Shown: positions 5,848 through 12,020 of the stretch, piece after piece
Layout: each line of letters starts with the position of its first letter
Numbering within the stretch: the stretch's first letter is position 1
Source: a virus
DNA: 20,689 nucleotides
IMG/VR virus record: IMGVR_UViG_3300017917_001081
Coordinates: 1-20,689 of that record
Reading direction: 5' to 3' (one strand)
Made by a program: the position numbers and the translations under genes
Notes under the pieces: generated by a model
Databases searched by the model: none
The model's input: only the letters and a program-made list of their open reading frames with translations
What the model was told of the DNA's origin: nothing

Positions 5848-6312
5848 ATGAGCTTAGAATTATTACCAAAGATAGAATTAACGTCTATCGAACCATCAAA
5901 GTTTAACATTGAACTTTTAAAACAAACAATCGTGCATCACTTTAGAGAAACTGGAGAGAGTCCTTTAGAGATGCTTGTCAAGGCTGAGGCGTTAATTCAG
6001 CTTTTAGATGGCATTAGAGCCGAATTAAAGGAAGATGTAATTGGAATCTTAGACCACCATCCAAATGGAAAAGCAGATGTCTTAGGAGCAGAAGTTAGCC
6101 GATTTGAGTCTGGAGTTAAATACGCTTATGATGGAGACTACACTTGGCAAAAACTTAACCAAGAAGTTGAGTCAATAAAGTACAAATTAAAGGAAAGAGA
6201 GTCTTTACTTAAAACCATAAAAGAGCCATTGGTAGACCCAGAAACTGGAGAGATGATTTATCCAGCACCTAAATATTCAACAACCACATTTAAAATATCT
6301 TTAAAGAAATAA
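5848..6312 (+). CDS. Conserved phage helical protein, 154 aa
   Basis: I start it at 5848 (MSLELLPKIEL) behind ATAAA; an in-frame ATG at 5818 lies inside the previous gene. The middle (about 28-95) is helical and the region 105-135 (KLNQEVESIKYKLKERESLLK) is a likely coiled coil. It ends with VDPETGEMIYPAPKYSTTTFKISLKK-type beta sequence. Proteins like this are common beside recombination genes of phages, but I cannot name a function. The gene string suggests a partner of the annealing-type protein. A short TAATATG junction leads to the next gene. Confidence 0.75.
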   Translation: MSLELLPKIELTSIEPSKFNIELLKQTIVHHFRETGESPLEMLVKAEALIQLLDGIRAELKEDVIGILDHHPNGKADVLGAEVSRFESGVKYAYDGDYTWQKLNQEVESIKYKLKERESLLKTIKEPLVDPETGEMIYPAPKYSTTTFKISLKK

Positions 6313-6313
6313 T

Positions 6314-6472
6314 ATGAACGCACCTACAATGACCAACGAACAATTCGCTTTATGGTATGCACCAGCTTATCCAGGCAAAGGAACTATTTTAGAAAAAGCC
6401 GAGATTATACTTGATTGGCTTGATAAAAAAAGTAAAAAGTCAGAGAAGCCTATTACGCCTAAAGCAAAGTAA
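6314..6472 (+). CDS. Small unknown protein, 52 aa
   Basis: This short gene begins MNAPTMTNEQFALWYAPAYP, has a helix (ILEKAEIILDWLDKK) and a Lys/Pro tail. It exactly fills the space between the neighbouring genes, starting one base after the previous stop with junction TAATATG and ending one base before the next start with the same junction. That fit supports translation. No family is recognised. Confidence 0.7.
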   Translation: MNAPTMTNEQFALWYAPAYPGKGTILEKAEIILDWLDKKSKKSEKPITPKAK

Positions 6473-6473
6473 T

Positions 6474-6626
6474 ATGAAAAAAACATTGATTTTTATTTAT
6501 GAGATGACATACTTTATGTTAATTTCAGTGCCATTAGCTATTATGATTTACTTAGTAGCACATTTATATTACGAAACAAAACGAATTTTTAATGTCTTTA
6601 GAGTTAATGCCAAGAGGATTAGATAA
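6474..6626 (+). CDS. Small membrane protein, 50 aa
   Basis: Starts MKKTLIFIYEM at 6474 after the same TAATATG junction as its neighbour; a longer frame from upstream overlaps the 52-aa gene and is not likely. One membrane helix spans about residues 10-33, followed by a basic tail (RIFNVFRVNAKRIR), which predicts a cytoplasmic C-terminus. Function unknown. It overlaps the next gene by 35 nt if that gene starts at 6592. Confidence 0.6.
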   Translation: MKKTLIFIYEMTYFMLISVPLAIMIYLVAHLYYETKRIFNVFRVNAKRIR

Positions 6627-6807
6627 CAATATTAAAATTAAGATGGTATATGTTGATACAAAAGAAGAAGAGGTCTTTAAATCTATAGCAGCAGCTAATA
6701 GGAAAACCAATATCAACGCAAAGTCAATCAGAGATGCACTCAATCCTATCGCTAAAAAACGATTTGAATTTAATGGTAGGATTGTAGTGTTTCGTATAAA
6801 AAAATAA
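6592..6807 (+). CDS. NUMOD1-like small DNA-binding protein, 71 aa
   Basis: A beta strand (IKIKMVYVDT) leads into EEVFKSIAAANRKTNINAKS, followed by a helix and KRFEFNGRIVVFRIK. This resembles the NUMOD1/homing-endonuclease-associated helix-turn-helix module, here without any nuclease domain. It may be a free-standing DNA-binding protein or the remnant of a homing endonuclease. An alternative start at 6643 would avoid the 35-nt overlap with the membrane protein gene but would cut the first beta strand. Role in the replication block unknown. Confidence 0.65.
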   Translation: MSLELMPRGLDNNIKIKMVYVDTKEEEVFKSIAAANRKTNINAKSIRDALNPIAKKRFEFNGRIVVFRIKK

Positions 6808-6811
6808 TCTT

Positions 6812-7006
6812 ATGAAACTACAAAAAAGAAAATTTGCTACACCTACAACATCAATACCTATATGGGGGTTACCATTTTGTTCATATTTAATTCAAAAATC
6901 ATTAGGAATAATTAGTCAAGGTAGAGATTGGTATTGGTTTTTTTGTATTTCCTTAGCATTTTTAGTTTGGTTAACATTAAATTTTAAATTAACTAAAACA
7001 AAGTAA
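6812..7006 (+). CDS. Small membrane protein, 64 aa
   Basis: The N-terminus is basic (MKLQKRKF), residues 14-32 are moderately hydrophobic and 41-58 form a clear membrane helix (YWFFCISLAFLVWLTLNF) with a Lys-rich end. Topology is therefore one or two spans. No family is recognised. The stop overlaps the next start by one base (TAATG), coupling it to the replication protein gene. Confidence 0.65.
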   Translation: MKLQKRKFATPTTSIPIWGLPFCSYLIQKSLGIISQGRDWYWFFCISLAFLVWLTLNFKLTKTK

Positions 7007-7605
7007 TGTCTCAATTTTACACAACAATTATTCACCCAGTTAGAAAGCACTTTAAGCTATCTTGCAACGAATACTGCATATTAGATACGATTATGCGTAT
7101 GCAGAACAATGAGAGCAACTGGTGCTATATGAGCAGAGAAACAATGGCAAAGGACCTTGATTTATCTAAACAATCTATTTTAAACATTATAAACAAGTTA
7201 GTAGACTTAGGATTACTAACGAAAAACGTAAGTACTAAACACCTTAGAGTTACTTCTATTTTTCAAGAGCACATAAACAATTACAAAAACTTTACCGATG
7301 GTAAAGAAAGTTTACTTGAAGAGTCAAAAAACTTTACCGAAAATGGTAAAAAAACTTTACCTAACAATAATACTAACAATAAGAATACATTTATAGTACC
7401 AAAACCAGAACAAGTTAGTGATTATGCTAAGGAATTAGGATTTACTTTAGATGGTAACCATTTTGTTGACCACTACGAAGCAAGAGGATGGTTAATAGGT
7501 AAGAATAAGATGAAAGATTGGAAAGCTGCAGTTAGAACTTGGAAACGAAACAGTAGTACTTTTACTACCAATACACAACAACCAACTAAAATATCACTTA
7601 AATAA
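7006..7605 (+). CDS. DnaD/O-like replisome organiser (winged helix), 199 aa
   Basis: Residues about 15-85 are a winged-helix domain (SCNEYCILDTIMRM, MSRETMAKDLDLSKQSILNIINKL, DLGLLTKN). Residues 90-128 are an Asn/Lys-rich linker. The end (about 135-182) has VSDYAKELGFTLDGNHFVDHYEARGW and DWKAAVRTWKRN, the C-terminal pattern of phage replication proteins that bind the origin and load the helicase. This fits its place just upstream of the DnaB gene. The family assignment is from pattern memory. It shares one base with each neighbour's start or stop (TAATG), so synthesis is coupled. Confidence 0.85.
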   Translation: MSQFYTTIIHPVRKHFKLSCNEYCILDTIMRMQNNESNWCYMSRETMAKDLDLSKQSILNIINKLVDLGLLTKNVSTKHLRVTSIFQEHINNYKNFTDGKESLLEESKNFTENGKKTLPNNNTNNKNTFIVPKPEQVSDYAKELGFTLDGNHFVDHYEARGWLIGKNKMKDWKAAVRTWKRNSSTFTTNTQQPTKISLK

Positions 7606-7877
7606 TGGATATTATAAATAGTAAAGATTTAATATTTAGTCATTTTAAAAATAGACTTAAAGAAAGATATGATATTGATATAACATACAAGCAATATATA
7701 TCACTATGTTTTAATGAATCGTTATTTTCACACGTTTACTCTCATAATAAAAAGAAAAATGTTGTACTATTTAGATATAATGAACAATGGATTATTGGAG
7801 TAAGAGATAAAAAGGGTTATTTAATTACTTGTTTACCAATTCAAAAATTAAATAAAATTTTAACACAAAAAATATAA
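7605..7877 (+). CDS. Unknown protein between replication genes, 90 aa
   Basis: The N-terminal helical part has HFKNRLKERYDIDITYKQYI; the rest is a likely beta-sheet (VVLFRYNEQWIIGVRDKKGYLITCLP). This layout resembles small phage and RelE/BrnT-like proteins with an RhLxxR-type start, but no catalytic residues can be assigned. Its codons are more A+T-biased than those of both neighbours, like the homing endonuclease gene downstream, so it may be a recent insertion. One-base overlaps (TAATG) with both neighbours nevertheless tie it into the operon. Confidence 0.7.
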   Translation: MDIINSKDLIFSHFKNRLKERYDIDITYKQYISLCFNESLFSHVYSHNKKKNVVLFRYNEQWIIGVRDKKGYLITCLPIQKLNKILTQKI

Positions 7878-9211
7878 TGGAAGCTATAATTCTACCACAC
7901 AACAAGGACTTAGAAAAAACAATATTGGGTACGATATTAATGGATAAGAGAGTGCTTCCTTTAATAGTTGGACACCTAAAAACTGAGATATTCTACGATT
8001 TGGGACACCAAAAAATCTTCTCAGCCATTAAAAAGATGTACGATGATGGCGTTTATGTAGATATAACTACTCTTAATCAAAAATTAGTAGGTGATGAATC
8101 TTACAAAGAATTAGGAGGTGCTTACTACCTTACGAAGCTTACTGATAACATCACTGGTAATTACAATATCAATAGCCATGTTGAGATGCTAATTGAGCTG
8201 TATAAGAAGCGTGAAGCATTTATCCTATTTAAACAAACAGAAGTAGAGTGCTTAGATAACGATAGTCAATCTATAGATTTACTTTCTATGGTAAATAGTA
8301 AACTTATAGCTTTACAAGAGTTTGGTAATATCCATGAAAAAACCATTGATGATGTAATTTTATCACTGAATTACTCAAGAGATAAGGCACAAAATGGAGA
8401 ATTGTTAGGTTTTAGCACTGGTTTTGAGGAACTAAACAACACCTTAGCTGGATGGTGCAAACCAGACTTTGTGGTTATAGCTGCAAGACCAGGAATGGGT
8501 AAGACAGCGTTCATGTTATCAACCATATATCACTTGTGTATCTTAAATAAGGTTCCTACGGCTGTTTTTAGCCTCGAAATGAGCTCCGAACAGCTTGTTG
8601 AAAGGTTAGAGTCAATTACGAGTATGATACCGTTAAAACGCCTTAGAATGAATTTAATGAATGATGAGGAAAGGAAGATACTCATGAAAACAGATGACAA
8701 GATTTTACTATCCCCCCTACATATTGAAGATACTGGCGGTATAAGTATCTCACAACTCCGAGCTAAAGCTACCATAATGAAGCAGAAGTACGGTATTAAG
8801 GCAGTTTTTATCGATTACTTACAGCTTATGAGTGGACAAGGCAAGTCAAACCAAAACAGAGAGCAAGAGGTTAGTACAATAAGCAGAAGCCTTAAAGCGT
8901 TAGCTAAGGAGTTGGAGTTACCTATTATCGCCTTATCTCAATTGTCTCGTAGAGTAGAAGAACGAGCTGATAAGATGCCACAATTATCAGACTTAAGAGA
9001 ATCTGGGTCTATCGAACAAGACGCTGATGCTGTTATTATGCTAATGAGGCCTAACTACTATGAGATGACTAATCCAATAGAAATTGGAGGAACTGAATAT
9101 GCTACAAGTGATTTAGTTATCTGTAAGGTTGAAAAGAACAGACATGGTACAACCAAAAATATACCACTTAGATTTTTACCAGAAACAATGACTTTTATTG
9201 ATTATAAATAA
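7877..9211 (+). CDS. dnaB: DnaB-type replicative helicase, 444 aa
   Basis: The N-terminal domain (about 1-105) has the DnaB pattern NKDLEKTILGTILMD and HQKIFSAIKKMYDDG. The RecA-like ATPase domain follows: Walker A ARPGMGKTAF (about 201-210), FSLEMSSEQLVERL, Walker B VFIDYLQLM (about 310-318), SRSLKALAKELELPIIALSQLSR, and LRESGSIEQDADAVIMLMRP near 375-395. The length is normal for bacterial and phage DnaB. It forms the hexameric helicase that unwinds the fork 5' to 3', presumably loaded by the winged-helix protein upstream. The gene overlaps each neighbour by one base (TAATG). Confidence 0.97.
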   Translation: MEAIILPHNKDLEKTILGTILMDKRVLPLIVGHLKTEIFYDLGHQKIFSAIKKMYDDGVYVDITTLNQKLVGDESYKELGGAYYLTKLTDNITGNYNINSHVEMLIELYKKREAFILFKQTEVECLDNDSQSIDLLSMVNSKLIALQEFGNIHEKTIDDVILSLNYSRDKAQNGELLGFSTGFEELNNTLAGWCKPDFVVIAARPGMGKTAFMLSTIYHLCILNKVPTAVFSLEMSSEQLVERLESITSMIPLKRLRMNLMNDEERKILMKTDDKILLSPLHIEDTGGISISQLRAKATIMKQKYGIKAVFIDYLQLMSGQGKSNQNREQEVSTISRSLKALAKELELPIIALSQLSRRVEERADKMPQLSDLRESGSIEQDADAVIMLMRPNYYEMTNPIEIGGTEYATSDLVICKVEKNRHGTTKNIPLRFLPETMTFIDYK

Positions 9212-9582
9212 TGGGAAAGCATAATGGATATAGAAACAGACGTAAGTTTGAGATAGAGGAAGCACGTAATAATGATGGAACATATCAAGCTATTAAGTTA
9301 TTTGCTAAGAACACTAAGATATGGGTGATTAGTGCAGATGGTGCTTTTAAGGATGGTTACTTTTGGATTGAGTATGAACGAGATGGACAACCTACAGTAC
9401 TTGCTAACTATCTTGTTGAGTTCTATGCTATTAACTTTGATTTAAGGGATAGAATTTACTTTATAAGAGCAGAAATGCTAAGGCGTAAAGCTCGTAGATA
9501 CTACAAAGTAAACGATGTAAAAGAGGAAAATGGAGTGAAATATGTCAAGTTCCCAACGAGTGAAATAATTAGGTTTGATTAA
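9211..9582 (+). CDS. Unknown protein downstream of the helicase, 123 aa
   Basis: No family is recognised. It starts with a basic segment (MGKHNGYRNRRKFEIEEARN), then a beta-rich domain (IWVISADGAFKDGYFWIEYE), a Tyr-rich helix (VEFYAINFDLRDRIYFIRAEMLRRKARRYY, about 67-97) and an end FPTSEIIRFD. The basic helix could bind nucleic acid. TAATG coupling to the helicase gene suggests a replication accessory role, not proven. The -33-like TTTG of the next gene's promoter lies in its last codons. Confidence 0.7.
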   Translation: MGKHNGYRNRRKFEIEEARNNDGTYQAIKLFAKNTKIWVISADGAFKDGYFWIEYERDGQPTVLANYLVEFYAINFDLRDRIYFIRAEMLRRKARRYYKVNDVKEENGVKYVKFPTSEIIRFD

Positions 9583-9609
9583 ATATATTAATAATATATC
9601 TTAACTTTG
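9574..9609 (+). promoter_or_regulatory. Promoter-like site for the homing endonuclease gene
   Basis: TTTG (9574-9577) is followed by a perfect -7 element TAACTTTG (9602-9609). The spacing of 24 bases is slightly long. The -7 element ends only 4 bases before the ATG at 9614, so transcription would start at or near the start codon and the mRNA could be leaderless. This would give the inserted gene its own promoter inside the operon. Confidence 0.5.
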
Positions 9610-9613
9610 ACTT

Positions 9614-10108
9614 ATGGAATCAAAAATAATATATAAATATTATGAAATTTTTGAAGATGGCACACTATTTAGCCATAAAACAAAAAGATATTTATCTCCT
9701 AACAAAGATAAATTAGGATATGTAGGATATAATATTTTTATTGACGGTAAAAATAAAAGATTTTATGGACATAGATTAGTTGCTATTAATTTTATTGATA
9801 ATAAATTTAATTATAAAGAAGTTAATCATAAAGATTGTAATAGGTCAAATAATCATAAGTCAAATTTAGAATGGGTAAATAGAGTTCAAAATGTAAGATA
9901 TTCTATTGATTTTGGTGGTAGAAAGAAAGGTGATGTAAAAAAGATTAAGATACATAGAAAAAGTAGTAAAATAATTTTAGACTTTGATACTGGTATATTT
10001 TATGAATCAACAAGATATGCAGCAGAAGCTAAAAATATTAATAGAAGTTCTTTAATTGGTAAATTAAGTGGTAATTTTAAAAATAATACATCACTTAAAT
10101 ACGTATAA
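9614..10108 (+). CDS. HNH homing endonuclease (NUMOD4-HNH-NUMOD1 type), 164 aa
   Basis: The N-terminal part (about 5-35, YYEIFEDGTLFSHKTKRYL) is NUMOD4-like. The HNH nuclease has GHRLVA (His53), VNHKDCNRSNN (Asn71, His72) and SNLEWVN (Asn84 region). The C-terminal part (about 120-164, ILDFDTGIFYESTRYAAEA then RSSLIGKLSG) is a NUMOD1-type DNA-binding module. It cuts DNA at a specific site and promotes its own spread. The gene is markedly A+T-richer than its neighbours, has its own promoter-like site and sits between two intact genes, so it is free-standing rather than inside an intron. It is one base from the next gene. Confidence 0.93.
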   Translation: MESKIIYKYYEIFEDGTLFSHKTKRYLSPNKDKLGYVGYNIFIDGKNKRFYGHRLVAINFIDNKFNYKEVNHKDCNRSNNHKSNLEWVNRVQNVRYSIDFGGRKKGDVKKIKIHRKSSKIILDFDTGIFYESTRYAAEAKNINRSSLIGKLSGNFKNNTSLKYV

Positions 10109-10109
10109 T

Positions 10110-10478
10110 ATGGCAGCATACAAAACAGCTTCTGAATTAACAAAAATGATGTTAGATTATTTGCGTGAAAGAGGTAACGAAGTGTGGCGAAATAATAATC
10201 TTGCTGTGAAGGGAAGAACATTTATAGGTAAGAAAGGCGTTCCAGATATTATTGGCTATAGCAAAAAATATGGTCAGTTTATAGGATGCGAAATAAAAGC
10301 TATAGGTGACAAAGCTTCTCCAGAGCAGATGTCTTTTTTAATCAATTTAGCAATGTGTGGCGGTATAGGAATGTTATGCCAACAGTTAAGAGATGAACAA
10401 ATCATTGTAAAAATATTTAATCAAGATGGCGAAAGCAAAGACTTCCAATTCACAGAAGGTGAACTTCGGAAAACGTAA
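10110..10478 (+). CDS. VRR-NUC domain nuclease, 122 aa
   Basis: I start it at 10110 (MAAYKTASEL); an in-frame ATG at 10068 lies inside the previous gene. The VRR-NUC (PD-(D/E)XK) pattern is clear: GVPDIIGY (Asp46), FIGCEIKA (Glu61, Lys63) and a Gln in PEQMSFL (Gln73). Stand-alone VRR-NUC proteins of phages are thought to resolve or cut branched DNA during replication and recombination. Here it follows the helicase region, which fits. Its 3' end overlaps a 41-aa gene by 53 nt in the +1 frame. Confidence 0.92.
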   Translation: MAAYKTASELTKMMLDYLRERGNEVWRNNNLAVKGRTFIGKKGVPDIIGYSKKYGQFIGCEIKAIGDKASPEQMSFLINLAMCGGIGMLCQQLRDEQIIVKIFNQDGESKDFQFTEGELRKT

Positions 10479-10551
10479 AGAAGGTAAGGCAAAGAAATCT
10501 TATAACAAACACAGCCCAAAGCCTAAAGAGTATCGTGGTCAAGGGCGTTAA
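10426..10551 (+). CDS. Small very basic conserved phage protein, 41 aa
   Basis: Starts MAKAKTSNSQKVNFGKRKEG and ends KEYRGQGR. It carries at least 14 Lys/Arg and only 2 acidic residues, with NFGKRKEGKAKKSYNKHSPK as the core. I recall near-identical small proteins (VNFGKRKxGKAKKSYNKH...YRGQGR) in other Bacteroidota phages, which supports a real gene, though this is from memory. A disordered nucleic-acid- or protein-binding role is likely. It begins inside the nuclease gene, overlapping it by 53 nt, and ends 11 bases before the next gene. Confidence 0.8.
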   Translation: MAKAKTSNSQKVNFGKRKEGKAKKSYNKHSPKPKEYRGQGR

Positions 10552-10562
10552 AAATTAAAATT

Positions 10563-10748
10563 ATGGAAGAATTAGAATTAGAAAACAAATCAGAGAAGGC
10601 TCCTAAAGCTACTAAGAAAGCTAAAGAGTTTGTATCTAACGAGACAATCGAGCTTATTCAAGCTATCTTAGATGATGGTAGTGTTGAATTAAAGTGGAGA
10701 GAAGCACTTAAAGCTCAAGTAAAAAAATATAAAAAAGATGCAGAATAA
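10563..10748 (+). CDS. Small helical unknown protein, 61 aa
   Basis: The N-terminus is acidic then Lys/Ala-rich (SEKAPKATKKAKEF), likely flexible. The rest is a helical hairpin (NETIELIQAILDDG, LKWREALKAQVKKY). No family is recognised. It overlaps the next gene by 11 nt in another frame, so the two are co-translated. Confidence 0.7.
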   Translation: MEELELENKSEKAPKATKKAKEFVSNETIELIQAILDDGSVELKWREALKAQVKKYKKDAE

Positions 10749-10956
10749 CGAACACTTTGATAGTGTCGTAAATGCTGTAATCAACAAGTACAAGGATAGG
10801 GCTAATACTGGGTTCGCTAAGTATAATACGACACTTGACAGAGAAGATTTAACTGAGATGGAATGGCTTAATCACTTGCAAGAAGAATTAATGGATGCAA
10901 GTCTTTACGTTCAGAAACTCAAGCAAATCATAGAAAAAAGAAAAAACAGTTTATAA
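10738..10956 (+). CDS. MazG-like small protein, 72 aa
   Basis: The sequence DRANTGFAKYNTTLDREDL followed by EWLNHLQEELMDASLYVQKL (residues about 42-61) resembles a small phage family with the core helices of MazG-like nucleotide pyrophosphohydrolases (a Glu-Glu ... Asp helix). Such enzymes cleave dNTPs or NTPs to monophosphates. Only one acidic helix is visible (E49, E50, D53), so either activity needs oligomers or the protein is non-catalytic. It is placed with DNA metabolism genes and overlaps the previous gene by 11 nt. Confidence 0.75.
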   Translation: MQNNEHFDSVVNAVINKYKDRANTGFAKYNTTLDREDLTEMEWLNHLQEELMDASLYVQKLKQIIEKRKNSL

Positions 10957-10975
10957 CAAATAAAACCAAAACAAA

Positions 10976-11230
10976 ATGGCAAAATCGAAAGAGCTTTACA
11001 TTGGTAAATGCCACACAATTACAACTTCATTTGGAACCTTTAGAAAAGTATCTTTAGGACCAACTGACTTTAAGAAACTATTAGAGTTCGCTGAAGAGAA
11101 CAAAGGATGGGCTAACATCTTGATTAAGATGAAGAAGTCTCACAATGCTAACGAGTCTGATTTCTATGTAGAAATTGATACTTGGAAGCCATCTACAGCT
11201 GAAAAGCCTAAAACAGATTTACCTTTTTAA
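10976..11230 (+). CDS. Small protein with SSB-like C-terminal tip, 84 aa
   Basis: Residues 1-68 look like a compact beta/alpha domain: KELYIGKCHTITTSFGTF, then VSLGPTDFKKLLEFAEEN, GWANILIKMKKS and FYVEIDTWKP. A Pro/Lys linker leads to the C-terminal TDLPF. Ending in an acidic Asp-Leu-Pro-Phe tip is a hallmark of single-stranded DNA-binding proteins, used to recruit partners. The body is much shorter than an OB-fold SSB (about 110 residues) and I cannot confirm an OB fold, so it may instead be a phage protein that copies the tip. The leader AAATAAAACCAAAACAAA is A/C-rich. Confidence 0.75.
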   Translation: MAKSKELYIGKCHTITTSFGTFRKVSLGPTDFKKLLEFAEENKGWANILIKMKKSHNANESDFYVEIDTWKPSTAEKPKTDLPF

Positions 11231-11239
11231 TATTAAATT

Positions 11240-11422
11240 ATGAGACAAATATTAGAAGCTTTAGTTGGTATGTTAGCATTAATGGCAATACTTTATGTTC
11301 CATTTGCTTTTTTAATTGCTGAACTTAATCCAATAGCATGGCACGTTACTTTTAGAGCATTATATGTACTATCTGTAACAGCTATCATTACTTTTGCTGT
11401 GAAGCAACAGTACAAGAAATAG
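11240..11422 (+). CDS. Small membrane protein, 60 aa
   Basis: Two membrane helices are predicted at about residues 5-28 and 38-55, with a basic C-terminal end (KQQYKK) in the cytoplasm. No family is recognised. It is the last gene of the + strand block, and a strong intrinsic terminator follows 32 bases after its stop. Confidence 0.7.
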   Translation: MRQILEALVGMLALMAILYVPFAFLIAELNPIAWHVTFRALYVLSVTAIITFAVKQQYKK

Positions 11423-11454
11423 GTTGTGTTTTTTGTAGATAAAATAGAAGGTAC

Positions 11455-11486
11455 GGCTGGGGTTTCTACCCTGGCCTATTTTTTTT
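11455..11486 (+). terminator. Intrinsic terminator of the + strand block
   Basis: GGCTGGGGT (11455-11463) and ACCCTGGCC (11468-11476) form a 9-bp stem with two G-T wobbles and a 4-base TTCT loop. TATTTTTTTT (11477-11486) follows. A flanking AAAATAG (11441-11447) is complementary to CTATTTT (11476-11482) and could extend the structure. Confidence 0.9.
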
Positions 11487-11490
11487 GCAT

Positions 11491-11517
11491 AAAAAAACCT
11501 CCTTTTTTAAGGGAGGT
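11491..11517 (-). terminator. Intrinsic terminator of the - strand block
   Basis: On the - strand ACCTCC (from 11517-11512) pairs with GGAGGT (11502-11497) and is followed by a run of seven T (A-run 11491-11497 on the + strand). The loop is 9 bases. It lies 39 bases past the last - strand stop (11556), so it ends the late transcript. With the + strand terminator it forms a convergent barrier. Confidence 0.85.
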
Positions 11518-11555
11518 CTTTACCAAAACCAAAACACACCTATGAGAGAGCAAGT

Positions 11556-11828
11556 TTAATTATGCTTGTTTGTGTTATCATAGAACTTAGTTAGTACAGT
11601 TCCGTATAAAATTGCTTGATAACGAGCAATAAAGTTGTCCATTGATTCGTTTACATAGAAGTAATCTTCATTAGCCATATAAACAAAACATCTGTCTGGA
11701 TATTCATCATCTGCAGTTACACTTGCTACTTGATTTATATTGATATAAGCATCTGATTGTTCCGTATTATCTTGAAACTCATAGCTATCATCTTCATCTT
11801 CCGTAAGCTGTATAATGTGCATTAACAT
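11556..11828 (-). CDS. Acidic unknown protein, last gene of the late block, 90 aa
   Basis: The protein begins MLMHIIQLTEDEDDSYEF; a start two codons later (11822) is also possible. The pattern HIIQLT ... AYININQVASV ... CFVYMANEDYFYVNESMDNFI loosely matches short beta-barrel phage proteins of the FlbD-like type (strand, acidic loop, IN-x-I-x-V strand, final helix), from inspection only. It is strongly acidic and has no membrane segment. It starts 3 bases after the stop of the small gene upstream and is followed by the - strand terminator. Confidence 0.75.
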   Translation of the reverse strand: MLMHIIQLTEDEDDSYEFQDNTEQSDAYININQVASVTADDEYPDRCFVYMANEDYFYVNESMDNFIARYQAILYGTVLTKFYDNTNKHN

Positions 11829-11831
11829 AAA

Positions 11832-11948
11832 TCATCGTTTATTTACCAAGTATCGTAGTTCCTTTGCAATGACTTCAAGTTTTGCTTCTAACACTGTTTT
11901 CTCTTTCATCAACTTAGCTATCAATTCCAACTGTTCTGCGGTACTCAT
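11832..11948 (-). CDS. Small coiled-coil protein, 38 aa
   Basis: Reads MSTAEQLELIAKLMKEKTVL and continues as a Leu/Lys/Glu helix to ELRYLVNKR. Heptad-like spacing of Leu and Ile suggests a short coiled coil that probably dimerises. Its stop lies 3 bases before the start of the next gene, which supports translation. A terminator-like hairpin precedes it, so it and its neighbour may form a separate unit. No family is recognised. Confidence 0.7.
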   Translation of the reverse strand: MSTAEQLELIAKLMKEKTVLEAKLEVIAKELRYLVNKR

Positions 11949-11970
11949 ACAAATTTACGTTTTAATTATT

Positions 11971-12020
11971 TTAGAAATAAAAAGTGCATACCTTATTGAT
12001 TATCAATATGATACACACTT
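11971..12020 (-). terminator. Long imperfect hairpin, probable terminator or operator
   Basis: The sequence is symmetric around 12001. It has a perfect 13-bp palindrome ATTGATTATCAAT (11995-12007), matching AAGTG (11982-11986) with CACTT (12016-12020), and matching TA pairs between them. On the - strand the hairpin is followed by a T-rich stretch (CACTTTTTATTTCT), so it can act as a terminator after the exonuclease gene. The symmetry also fits a dimer-binding operator. Confidence 0.55.

Noticed and set aside
9583-10109. Group I intron around the homing endonuclease
   Set aside because: Both flanking genes are complete and not split, and no intron core is visible; the endonuclease gene is free-standing.
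11950-11957. TAAATTTG -7-like element on the - strand next to the 38-aa gene's ATG
   Set aside because: It ends 1 base before the ATG, so transcription would begin inside the gene, and no TTTG lies at -33.
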